Part shown: one piece after another, positions 1-7,283 of the stretch | How the letters are laid out: each line of letters begins with the position of its first letter | Numbering within the stretch: the first letter of the stretch is position 1 | Assembly: GCF_052103615.1 (NCBI RefSeq) | Contig: NZ_JBQEKA010000013.1 | Span: 1-60,465, forward strand | From: Kerstersia sp052103615 | GTDB lineage: Bacteria; Pseudomonadota; Gammaproteobacteria; Burkholderiales; Burkholderiaceae_B | Length of the DNA: 60,465 bases | Direction of reading: 5' to 3' | Position numbers and translations under genes: made by a program | The notes under the pieces: generated by a model | What the model saw: the letters and a program-made list of their open reading frames with translations, nothing else | Told to the model about the DNA's origin: nothing | Database searches by the model: none

Positions 1-329
1 CAGGCGGCAAGCAGCAACAGACAGGACAGCCCGATGCCGCCTTTTTTCAAGGCCTGGCGGCGCCCGTCGCGGCGCAATATCTGTTCGACGGCGCTGCTTG
101 CGGCCAGGCCGTCTAGCTGCTGGCGGCGTTTGCCGAAATCGGCGTCCAGCGCGGTGATGCGCTGCCAGGCCAGTTCATGGTCCGGGTGTTGCGCGCGCCA
201 GCGCTGACAGGCGGCGCGAAGATCCGCGCCCTCTTCGCAGCGCAGGCGGATCAGCCAGTCGATGGCGGCGGAAACAATGCTTTCATCGGGTTGGCGGGCC
301 GTGGCGGGCAGGCTGAGCAAGGCTCGCAT
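1..329 (-). CDS. FecR-like anti-sigma/sensor protein (N-terminal part only)
   Basis: Reading on the minus strand from the ATG at 329, the frame is open to the window edge and encodes about 109 residues. The start matches the cytoplasmic domain of FecR-type regulators: a W-L-I-R-L segment near residue 30 and an R-W-R-x(2)-H-P-D-H-E-L-A-W core near residues 46-58. A hydrophobic stretch (G-L-S-C-L-L-L-L-A-A) at the end is the start of the single membrane segment. FecR proteins relay a signal from an outer membrane siderophore receptor to a partner ECF sigma factor, and the preceding gene is exactly such a sigma factor with only 3 bases between them. The periplasmic part and any TonB-dependent receptor lie outside the window, so the inducing siderophore or haem cannot be told. 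Confidence 0.85.
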   Translation of the reverse strand, partial: MRALLSLPATARQPDESIVSAAIDWLIRLRCEEGADLRAACQRWRAQHPDHELAWQRITALDADFGKRRQQLDGLAASSAVEQILRRDGRRQALKKGGIGLSCLLLLAA

Positions 330-332
330 GGA

Positions 333-848
333 TCAGGCTCCGTAGGCGATGCGGTAGCACTGCAGGTAGGCTTTGCTCATGTCACGTTTGATGGCGCTCA
401 GATGCAGTCCCAGGCGTTCGGCAATTTCCGGGTAGCTCAGGCCTTCAAGTTGGGCCAGCAGGAAAATGCGCCGGGTGCGCAGATCGAAGTTTTCCACCAT
501 GGCGCATAGCGCTTCCAGGGTTTCCATGACGATGCAGCGGGTTTCGACGGATGGCGCGTATTGGTCAGGCTGGGCGGCCAGGGCTTCCAGATAGGCGCGT
601 TCGAGCCGGGCGCGCCGGTGGCGGCTGACGATCAGGCTGTCGGCCACGACGGTGAGATAGGAGCGCGGCGCTGCCAGAACCGGGGTCAGGTCTATACGCA
701 TCAAGCGCAGGAAGGCATCCTGCGCCAGGTCGGCTGCGGCATCGCCGTCACGCCCCAGCTTGCGTCGCAGCAGGGAGATCAGCCAGCTGTGATGCGCATG
801 GTAGAGGTCAGACAGGGTCTGCTGGCGCAGCGAATCAATGGGTGTCAT
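333..848 (-). CDS. FecI-like ECF RNA polymerase sigma factor
   Basis: Encodes 171 residues from the ATG at 848 (M-T-P-I-D-S-L). The frame stays open 23 codons further upstream, but the extra residues do not look like sigma-factor sequence, so the internal start is preferred. Region 2 is seen as D-L-A-Q-D-A-F-L-R-L-M-R (about residues 42-53). Region 4 is seen as the helix-turn-helix L-S-Y-P-E-I-A-E-R-L-G-L-H-L-S-A-I-K-R-D near the C-terminus. Short sigma factors of this kind (FecI, HurI, PvdS relatives) direct transcription of a TonB-dependent receptor operon in response to iron starvation. Its stop lies 3 bases before the fecR-like start, so the two are co-transcribed. No convincing Fur box was seen upstream, although the A/T-rich stretch 880-920 is where one would sit. 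Confidence 0.85.
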   Translation of the reverse strand: MTPIDSLRQQTLSDLYHAHHSWLISLLRRKLGRDGDAAADLAQDAFLRLMRIDLTPVLAAPRSYLTVVADSLIVSRHRRARLERAYLEALAAQPDQYAPSVETRCIVMETLEALCAMVENFDLRTRRIFLLAQLEGLSYPEIAERLGLHLSAIKRDMSKAYLQCYRIAYGA

Positions 849-1060
849 GGCAGTATTCGCAAAAGGAAGCCAACGCTGCATATTAAGATACATGAAAATA
901 AGACACGATCTCAACATTATTTGAGTTGTCTGTGCGGATACTGCAACGTCATGCGCCAGAGGCCAGACAGCCGGGCGCTCTGCAAAGTGCTGGGCAAGGT
1001 GTTTGCTAAAGCGTTCAGCACGAGCGGGCGTGCGCTGGCCGGCTGCAGGGTTGGCCGGCT

Positions 1061-1148
1061 TGTGGGTAAGTCTATGGAAAACCTTGTGCGCTAGCTGTGC
1101 GTAACCCTGTGGAGGGGTTGTGGATAGTTTGTGGGCAAGCTATCCGCA
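1061..1148. promoter_or_regulatory. cluster of degenerate DnaA-box-like 9-mers in a 505-base gene-free stretch (849-1353)
   Basis: The gap between the sigma factor and the monooxygenase holds no credible gene. It contains four same-orientation 9-mers close to TGTGGATAA: tgtgggtaa (1061-1069), tgtgcgtaa (1096-1104), tgtggatag (1119-1127) and tgtgggcaa (1130-1138). An opposed ctatccgca lies at 1140-1148. Each differs from consensus by one or two bases. The gap lies about 6 kb from dnaA, so DnaA binding is plausible but unproven; no perfect box is present. Confidence 0.4.
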
Positions 1149-1353
1149 GCCACGCGGGCACCATGCTGCGGGCCAGCGGCAGCGAAGCCCCCGCAAGGCG
1201 TGGGGCCGGGCCGGCCGCAGGAGTGAAGCCTGGATGGCGAGGGCGCGCACATGGGCGGGGTTGCCCATGTGCGTGATGGCAGCGCTTTGGCAGTGCTTCA
1301 TGGCCGTACGTTGGCAGCACTGTCTGGCCAGGCTGAGCCAGGCTGGCGCGCAT

Positions 1354-2640
1354 TCAGCAGGCCGGTTTGGCCAGGCCCAGGTGGTCGCGCAAGGTTTTGC
1401 CTTCGTATTCCTTGCGGAACAGGCCGCGCTTTTGCAGGACAGGCACAACCTGCTCGATGAAGTCTTCGATGCTGGCCGGCAGCGCGGGAGGCATCAGGTT
1501 GAAGCCGTCGGCACCTTCATTGCGGAACCAGTGCTCCATTTCATCGGCAATGCTTTCCGGAGTGCCTATCATGGTGCAGTGGCCGCCGCCTGCCGCCAGC
1601 CGGCCCAGCAGCTGGCGCAGGGTGGGCTGTTCTTTTTCGATGATGCGCAGAATGGTGCCGTAGCGCCCTTTGGGGCCGGGGAAGGTTTCCAGCGGCGGCA
1701 AAGGCGGCACCGGGGCGTCCAGCTCCCAGTTCATGCAGTCCTGGTAAATGAAGGTTTCCAGCTGGCGCAGCGAGGCTTCGCTGGGCAGCAGTTCATCCAG
1801 TTCGCGCTGCTTGGCGCGGGCTTCTGCTTCGGTGGAGCCGACATAGGTCACCAGGCCAGGCATGATGGGCACATTTTCCGTGCGCCCGGCTTCGCGCACG
1901 CGGCGCTTGATGTCCCGATAGTAGGATTGGGCGGCAGGCAGGTCATAGGCGACAGCGTAAATGGCTTCGGCGCGGCGCGCCGCCAGATCCCGCCCCTGGT
2001 CGGAGGCGCCAGCCTGGAACAGGACCGGATGGCGCTGCGGCATGGGCGGCACCGTCAGCGGGCCATCAACCAGGAAATGTTTGCCATGATGCTTGACCGG
2101 GCGCACTTTGGCCGCGTCGGCGAAGTCCCCTGCCCGGTCGAATTTGAGGGCATCGGCGTCCCAGGAATTCCAGAGAGCCAGCACGGCATCGACAAATTCT
2201 TCCGCGCGCTCGTAACGCCATTCGTGCGGCGGCATGGCTTCGTAGCCGTGGTTGCGGGCTTCGGTGTCGAACATTGACGTCACCACGTTCCAGCCGATGC
2301 GGCCGCCGGAGATATGATCCAGCGAGGCCACCATGCGGGCAGCATGGAACGGGGTGAAGAAGGTGCTGGAAACGGTGCTGATGAGGCCCACGCGCTCGGT
2401 GGCGCGGCTCATGGCAGACAGCATGGTCAGGGGTTCGAGGAACCAGTAAGGGCCGTCCGCGACATTGCCGGCGGCCTGGCCATCGGCGAAGAAGACGGCG
2501 TCCAGCTTGCCGCGTTCGGCCAGCCGCGCCAGTTCTTCGTAATAGCGGATATCTCCCATGCGCTCGACCGATGAGGCCGGGTGGCGCCAGGCGGCGCGGT
2601 GGTGGCCGCAGCCGAGAATGAACAGATTCAGGTGCATCAT
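1354..2640 (-). CDS. FMN-dependent monooxygenase of the NtaA/SnaA/DszA family (luciferase-like)
   Basis: Encodes 428 residues (427 if the second of two adjacent ATGs is used). Hallmarks of two-component flavin monooxygenases of the nitrilotriacetate monooxygenase type: N-terminal L-N-L-F-I-L-G-C-G-H-H, F-F-A-D-G-Q near residue 50, E-P-L-T-M-L-S-A-M-S-R-A-T-E-R-V-G-L near 70-87, the H-I-S-G-G-R-I-G-W-N-V-V-T-S segment near 110-123, and Q-A-G-A-S-D-Q-G near 210. Such enzymes use reduced FMN from a separate reductase and O2 to cleave C-N or C-S bonds or oxidise ring systems; the substrate here is unknown. The gene starts 14 bases after the SDR gene and shares its mRNA, which begins with a TPP riboswitch. 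A role in salvage or breakdown of thiamine-related compounds is therefore an inference. The nearby NfsB-type flavoprotein is on the other strand. Confidence 0.85.
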   Translation of the reverse strand: MMHLNLFILGCGHHRAAWRHPASSVERMGDIRYYEELARLAERGKLDAVFFADGQAAGNVADGPYWFLEPLTMLSAMSRATERVGLISTVSSTFFTPFHAARMVASLDHISGGRIGWNVVTSMFDTEARNHGYEAMPPHEWRYERAEEFVDAVLALWNSWDADALKFDRAGDFADAAKVRPVKHHGKHFLVDGPLTVPPMPQRHPVLFQAGASDQGRDLAARRAEAIYAVAYDLPAAQSYYRDIKRRVREAGRTENVPIMPGLVTYVGSTEAEARAKQRELDELLPSEASLRQLETFIYQDCMNWELDAPVPPLPPLETFPGPKGRYGTILRIIEKEQPTLRQLLGRLAAGGGHCTMIGTPESIADEMEHWFRNEGADGFNLMPPALPASIEDFIEQVVPVLQKRGLFRKEYEGKTLRDHLGLAKPAC

Positions 2641-2654
2641 GATTTGTACTGGCC

Positions 2655-3440
2655 TCAGTTTTTCACCAGGCCGCCATCAACCACCAGGTTTTGCCCGGTG
2701 ATGGCGCGTGCCCAGGGCGATGCGAAGAACAGCACGGCGTCCGCCAGTTCCGCAGGCTCAGTCACGCTGCGCAGGGGGGTGTTCGCGGCGATCAGGTCGA
2801 ACACGGCTTCAGGGGTGGCAGAGGATGCGTCGGTGGTGCGCAGCAGGCCGCCAGACACCATATTGACGGTGATGCCGTCCGGGCCGAGGTCTTGCGACAG
2901 CGTGCGGGTGAAAGCCAGCAGCGCCGCCTTGGCGGCGGTGTAGTCGTGATAGGGCACGACCGGATTCTGCACGAGGTTGGTGCCGATATTGACGATACGG
3001 CCATAGCGGGCGGCGCGCATGCCGGGCAAGGCCGCCTGCATGGTGTTGAGCGCGCCGCGCAGCGCGCCTTCCGCCTGTTGCTGCAATTGTTCCCAGGTCA
3101 GCTGGTCGGCATGGGGCCGGGCATCGCCGTTGAAGCTGAAGCTGGGCAAGGCATTATTGACGACGGTGGTAATGCTGCCGCCAAAATGGGCCTGGGCGCT
3201 TTCGAACAGCTGGCGCACAGCGGCAGCGTCGCGGACGTCGGCTTGCAGCGCCAGCGCTTGTTGCGGGGCGCTGGCAGCCAAGGCCTGCGCCGCGTCGCGG
3301 CTATTGTGGTAGTTGATGACCACTTTGGCGCCAGCGGCCAGGAAGGCCCGGCTGATGGCAGCCCCCAGCCCGCGCGCGCCGCCGGTGACGAGGACGATCT
3401 GCTGGTCAAGATTGGGAGTCGTATTGCTGTGGTGGGGCAT
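2655..3440 (-). CDS. short-chain dehydrogenase/reductase (FabG-like SDR) under TPP riboswitch control
   Basis: Encodes 261 residues from the ATG at 3440, preceded by a strong GGGGGAGAGG ribosome binding site. Classical SDR fold: the NAD(P)-binding T-G-G-A-R-G-L-G-A-A-I near residues 19-29, the N-N-A motif near 103, and the catalytic Y-T-A-A-K. The position 13 residues before the tyrosine, normally Ser, reads Thr (G-T-N-L-V-Q-N), a substitution seen in some SDRs that may keep the hydroxyl. The C-terminal I-T-G-Q-N-L-V-V-D-G-G is typical of FabG-like enzymes. These proteins reversibly oxidise alcohols or reduce carbonyls. It is the first gene of a two-gene operon with the flavin monooxygenase, directly downstream of a TPP aptamer, which argues for a thiamine-linked substrate rather than fatty acid synthesis. 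Confidence 0.87.
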   Translation of the reverse strand: MPHHSNTTPNLDQQIVLVTGGARGLGAAISRAFLAAGAKVVINYHNSRDAAQALAASAPQQALALQADVRDAAAVRQLFESAQAHFGGSITTVVNNALPSFSFNGDARPHADQLTWEQLQQQAEGALRGALNTMQAALPGMRAARYGRIVNIGTNLVQNPVVPYHDYTAAKAALLAFTRTLSQDLGPDGITVNMVSGGLLRTTDASSATPEAVFDLIAANTPLRSVTEPAELADAVLFFASPWARAITGQNLVVDGGLVKN

Positions 3441-3505
3441 GGCCCTCTCCCCCGGAAAGGGCGAAGAGGACGACGGCGTGGGGCCACTTGGGCCGGATGC
3501 GCCTG

Positions 3506-3587
3506 GACATCCCTTCGCCAGTGTGAACTGGATCAGGTTCTACGGGTGTCATCTCAGCCCCTGGTTTGGCCAGGGACACCCCGTGTC
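3506..3587 (-). promoter_or_regulatory. TPP (thi-box) riboswitch aptamer
   Basis: On the minus strand the region shows the conserved thi-box core in order: ACACGGGGTG, then GGCTGAGAT, then ACCCGTAGAACCTGATCC, then AGTTCACACTGGCGAAGGGA. The closing P1 helix can form between GACA (3587-3584) and TGTC (3509-3506). Between the aptamer and the SDR start, the Shine-Dalgarno stretch (3453-3444) can pair with the CCTCT segment at 3469-3465. This suggests translational control by hiding the ribosome binding site when TPP is bound. The aptamer faces the SDR/monooxygenase operon, not the nitroreductase. Confidence 0.93.
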
Positions 3588-3675
3588 GCATAGTCCGTCA
3601 ACATAGCATGGAACACCGGCACCGCGAAATTGCTCATGGGGCTGCCGTATCGGCTGATTGGCATCGGCAGGTGCC

Positions 3676-3716
3676 TATAATCAATTTCTTCCAGCCTCTT
3701 TTGTTTCTTCCAGGAG
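3676..3716 (+). promoter_or_regulatory. possible nitroreductase promoter -10 and ribosome binding site
   Basis: A perfect TATAAT lies at 3676-3681, 43 bases before the preferred ATG at 3724. No good -35 is seen at 16-18 bases; the TTGGCA at 3658-3663 is only 12 bases away. CAGGAG at 3711-3716 is a good Shine-Dalgarno site, 7 bases before the ATG at 3724 and 4 before the one at 3721, which favours 3724. Confidence 0.35.
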
Positions 3717-3723
3717 TTTCATG

Positions 3724-4431
3724 ATGTCTGCCCCTACTGCGACTGATGCCAAGCAGGTGCCCTTGTCCGCAGCGTCCCGGACGCTGGTTGATGCGGTGCG
3801 TACCCGTTATGCCACCAAAGCCTATGATGCCAACCGGCGGCTGGCGCCAGAACAGCTGGATGCCTTGCTGACCTTGCTGCGTTCCAGCCCTTCTTCCGTG
3901 AACTCCCAGCCCTGGCATTTCCTGGTGGCAGCCAGCGACGAAGCGCGGGATCGCATCGCTGCGCGGCTGGAAGGCAATTTTGCGTATAACGCCAGCAAGG
4001 TGCGTGATGCTTCCCATGTGGTGGTGCTCTGCGCCCGCCAGCGCATGGATGACCAGCATCTGGCCGATGTTCTGGCGCAGGAGCAGAAGGATGGCCGCTT
4101 TGCGAGTGACGAGGCGCGCGAGAATCAGCGCAAATCCCGTCAGTCCTATGTCAACCTGCACCGCTACGAGCAGAAAGACGAGCAGCACTGGATGGAAAAG
4201 CAGGTGTACCTGGCGGCCGGCACTTTGCTGCTGGGGGCAGCGGCGCTGGGTGTGGATGCCACGCCTATCGAGGGTTTCGATTTCCGTACCATCGACGAGG
4301 AATTCGGGCTGCGCGCCCAGGGCTACAGCAGCGTCGTGATGGTGGCGCTGGGGTATCACAGCGATACGGATTTCAACGCCCAGCTGCCCAAGTCGCGCTT
4401 GCCGCAAGAGCAAGTGATCACGGTGCTCTGA
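3724..4431 (+). CDS. nfsB: oxygen-insensitive NAD(P)H nitroreductase, NfsB type
   Basis: Encodes 235 residues from the ATG at 3724 (an adjacent ATG at 3721 is possible). NfsB/FRase I family features: R-Y-A-T-K-A-Y-D near residue 28 (FMN phosphate binding), S-S-V-N-S-Q-P-W-H-F near 57-66 (flavin contacts), and the C-terminal P-I-E-G-F-D near 180. Length agrees with E. coli NfsB (217 residues) plus a short N-terminal extension. These soluble FMN homodimers reduce nitroaromatics, quinones and free flavins with NAD(P)H. It is divergent from the TPP-regulated operon and ends convergently with yidC at a shared terminator. Whether it supplies reduced flavin to the neighbouring FMN monooxygenase is speculation. 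Confidence 0.9.
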   Translation: MSAPTATDAKQVPLSAASRTLVDAVRTRYATKAYDANRRLAPEQLDALLTLLRSSPSSVNSQPWHFLVAASDEARDRIAARLEGNFAYNASKVRDASHVVVLCARQRMDDQHLADVLAQEQKDGRFASDEARENQRKSRQSYVNLHRYEQKDEQHWMEKQVYLAAGTLLLGAAALGVDATPIEGFDFRTIDEEFGLRAQGYSSVVMVALGYHSDTDFNAQLPKSRLPQEQVITVL

Positions 4432-4500
4432 CCGTATTGCGCCGCCCTGGGCCGGGCGGGCGCTGTCAGCCTGAGCTGCGCGGACGGCGCGGAAAATAAA

Positions 4501-4532
4501 AAAGGGCTGGAGATATCTCCAGCCCTTTTTTT
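4501..4532. terminator. bidirectional rho-independent terminator between nfsB and yidC
   Basis: A perfect 22-base palindrome at 4504-4525 (arms gggctggagat/atctccagccc) is flanked by an A-run on the left (4497-4503) and a T-run on the right (4526-4532). It works as an intrinsic terminator for both convergent genes. Confidence 0.95.
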
Positions 4533-4575
4533 GCGGGGCCGGTCTTCAGGACCGGCCCTTGCCTGCGCATCGGGA

Positions 4576-6264
4576 TCAGCTATTGGCCGCCTTGGAGTTG
4601 GCCTTGTTGATCTTGCGGGTGATGACCCATTGCTGGGTAATGGACAGGGCGTTGTTGACGCACCAGTACAGCACCAGACCGGCAGGGAAGAAGAACATCA
4701 TCCCGCCGAACACCAGCGGCATAATCATCATGACCTTGGCCTGGATGGGATCCGGCGGCGTGGGGTTCAGTTTGATCTGCACGAACATGGTCAGCATCAT
4801 GACGGCGGGCAGGATGAAGAAGGGATCCGGCGCAGCCAGGTTGTGAACCCACAGAATCCACGGCGCGTCACGCATTTCCACGCTGGCCAGCAACACCCAG
4901 TAGAGCGCGATGAACACGGGAATCTGCACGATCATGGGCAGGCAGCCGCCCAGCGGATTGATCTTCTCGGTGCGGTACAGCTCCATCATGGCGGCATTCA
5001 GCTTGGCACGGTCATCGCCGTACTTCTGCTTCAGCGCCTGCAGGCGCGGCGCGACATTCTTCATGCGCGCCATGGAACGGTAGCTGGCCGAAGCCAAGGG
5101 GAAGAACAGCAGCTTGATCAGCACCGTCAGGGCGACGATGGACCAGCCCCAGTTGTGCAGCAGGCTGTGCAGCCAGGTCAGCAGCACGAACAGCGGTTTG
5201 GCGATGATGGTCAGCCAGCCGTAGTCCACCACCAGGTCCAGGCCCGGCGCGACTTCAGACAGCGCCTTCTGGTCCTGCGGGCCAACCCACAGTTGCGCGT
5301 CCATGCCGGCGGAAGCACCGGGAGCGATGGCGCCCAGCGATTCGATGGTGCGTGCGGTATAGAGATTGGGCTGAATTTGCACCAGTTCGTTTTTGCGCAG
5401 CGTGCCTTCCGGCGGCACCCAGGCGGTGACGAAGTAGTGCTGAACCATGCCGATCCAGCCGTTATTGGTCTCGCGCTCGTACTTGGCCTTGTTCTTCTCG
5501 ATATCGGAGAAGCTCACCTTCTGGAATTTCTCGGCGTCGGAATAGACAGCCGGGCCGGTGAAGGTGCTGTAGAAGCTGGACGTGTTGGGCGGATTGTTGC
5601 CGTCACGGGTGATCTGCAGGTACAGCGAAGGAGTAATCGCCTGTTCGGAGCGGTTGATCACTTCATGGCGCACGTGGATATCGTAGCGGCCCTGTTGCAG
5701 CGTATAGGTCTTGCGCAGCACGGCGCCGCCGGATTCGGCTTCGAACACCACGACCTGAGAACCATCGGCAGCCTGGGTGTGGCTGACCAGCGCGAAGGGC
5801 GTCAGGTGATTGGGGAACGCAACACCGTTGACGCTGCCGACGGCACCCGTTTGCACCACGTAGTAATTGCTCTGGACGTTATCCAGCAGCATTTCCGGGC
5901 GGGTCTCGTCTTCGGAGTCCTGGAATTTCAGCAAGGCGCCGCGCACGATTTGCGCGCCGTTCAGGTCGAAGTCCAGGCGCAGCACGCCGTTGTCGATGGT
6001 GACGGGCTTGCTGTCGGCCGTTGCGGCGGCCGCAGGCGCAGCGCCAGGCAGGCTGGCAGCAGCAGGCGGCGTGGGCGCGGCACTGACAGGGACGCTGGCG
6101 TCAGCGGGCGTGGCCGGCGCGGAGGCGTCCGGGGCTGTCGCTGCGGCTTCGGTGCTCGACGGAGCGAACAGCGAAGACTTGCCGTTATGAACCTGCCAGT
6201 TATTCCATAACAGCAGCAGCGAGAACAGGAAAATCATCCACAGGATGGTACGTCGGATATCCAT
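4576..6264 (-). CDS. yidC: membrane protein insertase YidC
   Basis: Encodes 562 residues. The N-terminal membrane segment (M-D-I-R-R-T-I-L-W-M-I-F) is followed by an Ala/Pro-rich linker (about 35-85), the large periplasmic P1 domain, and the conserved C-terminal five-helix core from about residue 355. The core holds the groove arginine in A-S-Y-R-S-M-A-R-M-K and the N-P-L-G-G-C-L-P-M-I-V-Q-I-P-V-F-I-A-L-Y segment. YidC inserts and folds inner membrane proteins alone or with SecYEG. It is the last gene of the rpmH-rnpA-yidD-yidC set typical of the origin region. The gene that usually follows, mnmE (trmE), is absent: the strand ends at a terminator shared with nfsB. Confidence 0.98.
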   Translation of the reverse strand: MDIRRTILWMIFLFSLLLLWNNWQVHNGKSSLFAPSSTEAAATAPDASAPATPADASVPVSAAPTPPAAASLPGAAPAAAATADSKPVTIDNGVLRLDFDLNGAQIVRGALLKFQDSEDETRPEMLLDNVQSNYYVVQTGAVGSVNGVAFPNHLTPFALVSHTQAADGSQVVVFEAESGGAVLRKTYTLQQGRYDIHVRHEVINRSEQAITPSLYLQITRDGNNPPNTSSFYSTFTGPAVYSDAEKFQKVSFSDIEKNKAKYERETNNGWIGMVQHYFVTAWVPPEGTLRKNELVQIQPNLYTARTIESLGAIAPGASAGMDAQLWVGPQDQKALSEVAPGLDLVVDYGWLTIIAKPLFVLLTWLHSLLHNWGWSIVALTVLIKLLFFPLASASYRSMARMKNVAPRLQALKQKYGDDRAKLNAAMMELYRTEKINPLGGCLPMIVQIPVFIALYWVLLASVEMRDAPWILWVHNLAAPDPFFILPAVMMLTMFVQIKLNPTPPDPIQAKVMMIMPLVFGGMMFFFPAGLVLYWCVNNALSITQQWVITRKINKANSKAANS

Positions 6265-6341
6265 TGGCGCATGCAGAAAGGGTGGGTGCGTATCGCAGCA
6301 AAGCGTGCCAGTTTAACGTAGCTTGATGCCGGGGCAGGCTT

Positions 6342-6689
6342 TTATGGCGGACTTTGTGCGGAAGAGGCCGGCTGAGTGCGTGCCGGGGCGGTATCCGGCA
6401 CTGTGCCGGACGAGGTGGCATGGGTTTCCTGGGACGGGCCGTGCGCCTCGCAGGCACAGCAGGCATGCCTTGAGTGCGGCGGCACCGGATCCAGGCCGCC
6501 ATGCGACCAGGGGTTGCAACGGCCTATGCGGCGCGCGGCCAGCCACAGGCCTTTACAGGCGCCGTGGGTTTCTATGGCCTCGATGGCATAGGCGGAACAG
6601 CTCGGGGTGAAGCGGCATTGGCGGCCGATCCAGGGGCTCAGGAAGAAACGGTAGAACCTGATCGGAGCAATCAGGAGTTTCTTGAGCAT
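6342..6689 (-). CDS. yidD: membrane protein insertion efficiency factor YidD
   Basis: Encodes 115 residues. The first 75 match YidD: amphipathic L-L-I-A-P-I-R-F-Y-R-F-F-L-S-P, then C-R-F-T-P-S-C-S-A-Y-A-I-E-A-I and C-N-P-W-S-H-G-G-L-D-P-V-P. YidD is a small membrane-associated protein that helps YidC-dependent insertion. The final 40 residues are a variable tail with a C-C-A-C cluster followed by Pro/Ser/Thr-rich sequence. Its start overlaps the end of rnpA by 19 bases, the usual arrangement, and yidC follows after 77 bases. Confidence 0.93.
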   Translation of the reverse strand: MLKKLLIAPIRFYRFFLSPWIGRQCRFTPSCSAYAIEAIETHGACKGLWLAARRIGRCNPWSHGGLDPVPPHSRHACCACEAHGPSQETHATSSGTVPDTAPARTQPASSAQSPP

Positions 6690-7132
6690 GGAATGGCTCG
6701 CTGGAAATGCGCTTCGGCTTCGGCGCGTATCTGGCGTTTCAGCTCGCTCAGCGACACCAGGGGCGCTTTGCTGTGCAGCCGGACGACGAAATCACGCGGC
6801 GGCAGACGATGACGCAAATGGCGGAAGACATCGCGCACTACCCGCTTGATGGTATTGCGCGTGACCGCCCTGGCAGCATGGCGCTTGGGTATGACCAGCC
6901 CTAGCCGGGCAAGCCCGGCAGATGCATCAACCGATGTCAGGACGAGCAAAGCCCCCCGTGCCACCCGCCTGCCCTTGAGCGCCGGAGCGAACTCATCGGG
7001 ACTATGCAGTCTGGCTGAGGGGGGAAAGCTAGCGGAAATTTCCGCTGCGGACTGAGCTGGCGCGGGCGCTGTCGCCCGGACTGGCGCGGCCTGGGCCGCT
7101 GCGCAGTCAACACCGCGAGGTGCGCCGGCCAT
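6671..7132 (-). CDS. rnpA: ribonuclease P protein component
   Basis: Encodes 153 residues from the ATG at 7132, 16 bases after rpmH. The conserved domain starts near F-P-P-S-A-R-L-H-S-P-D-E-F. The RNR signature reads A-V-T-R-N-T-I-K-R-V-V-R-D, followed by F-V-V-R-L at the end of the domain. RnpA binds the RNase P RNA and aids 5' maturation of tRNA precursors. The start is uncertain. The frame is open to 7210 inside rpmH, a GTG lies at 7147, and about 40 Ala/Pro-rich residues precede the conserved core, which is longer than in most homologues. No ribosome binding site clearly decides between them. The 3' end overlaps yidD. Confidence 0.9.
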   Translation of the reverse strand: MAGAPRGVDCAAAQAAPVRATAPAPAQSAAEISASFPPSARLHSPDEFAPALKGRRVARGALLVLTSVDASAGLARLGLVIPKRHAARAVTRNTIKRVVRDVFRHLRHRLPPRDFVVRLHSKAPLVSLSELKRQIRAEAEAHFQRAIPCSRNS

Positions 7133-7148
7133 GCCGGCGTGCGGCACC

Positions 7149-7283
7149 TTAGACGGCGAGGCGCTTGCGGCCGCGGGCACGGCGTGCATTGATGATAGCG
7201 CGGCCAGCACGCGTCTTCATGCGGACACGGAAACCGTGGGTGCGCTTGCGGCGGGTAACGGAAGGCTGGAAGGTGCGTTTCAT
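7149..7283 (-). CDS. rpmH: 50S ribosomal protein L34
   Basis: A 44-codon gene reading M-K-R-T-F-Q-P-S at the start, then R-R-K-R-T-H-G-F-R-V-R-M, and ending G-R-K-R-L-A-V before TAA. Length and sequence are those of a normal bacterial L34. It heads the rpmH-rnpA-yidD-yidC transcript and is divergent from dnaA, the conserved origin-region layout of many bacteria. Confidence 0.98.
   Translation of the reverse strand: MKRTFQPSVTRRKRTHGFRVRMKTRAGRAIINARRARGRKRLAV

Noticed and set aside
880..920. Possible Fur box upstream of the ECF sigma gene
   Set aside because: The A/T-rich stretch does not match the 19-bp Fur consensus well enough in either direction.
4531..6210. 559-codon plus-strand frame over yidC
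   Set aside because: Antisense to yidC, His/Gln/Gly-rich without domains, typical artefact.
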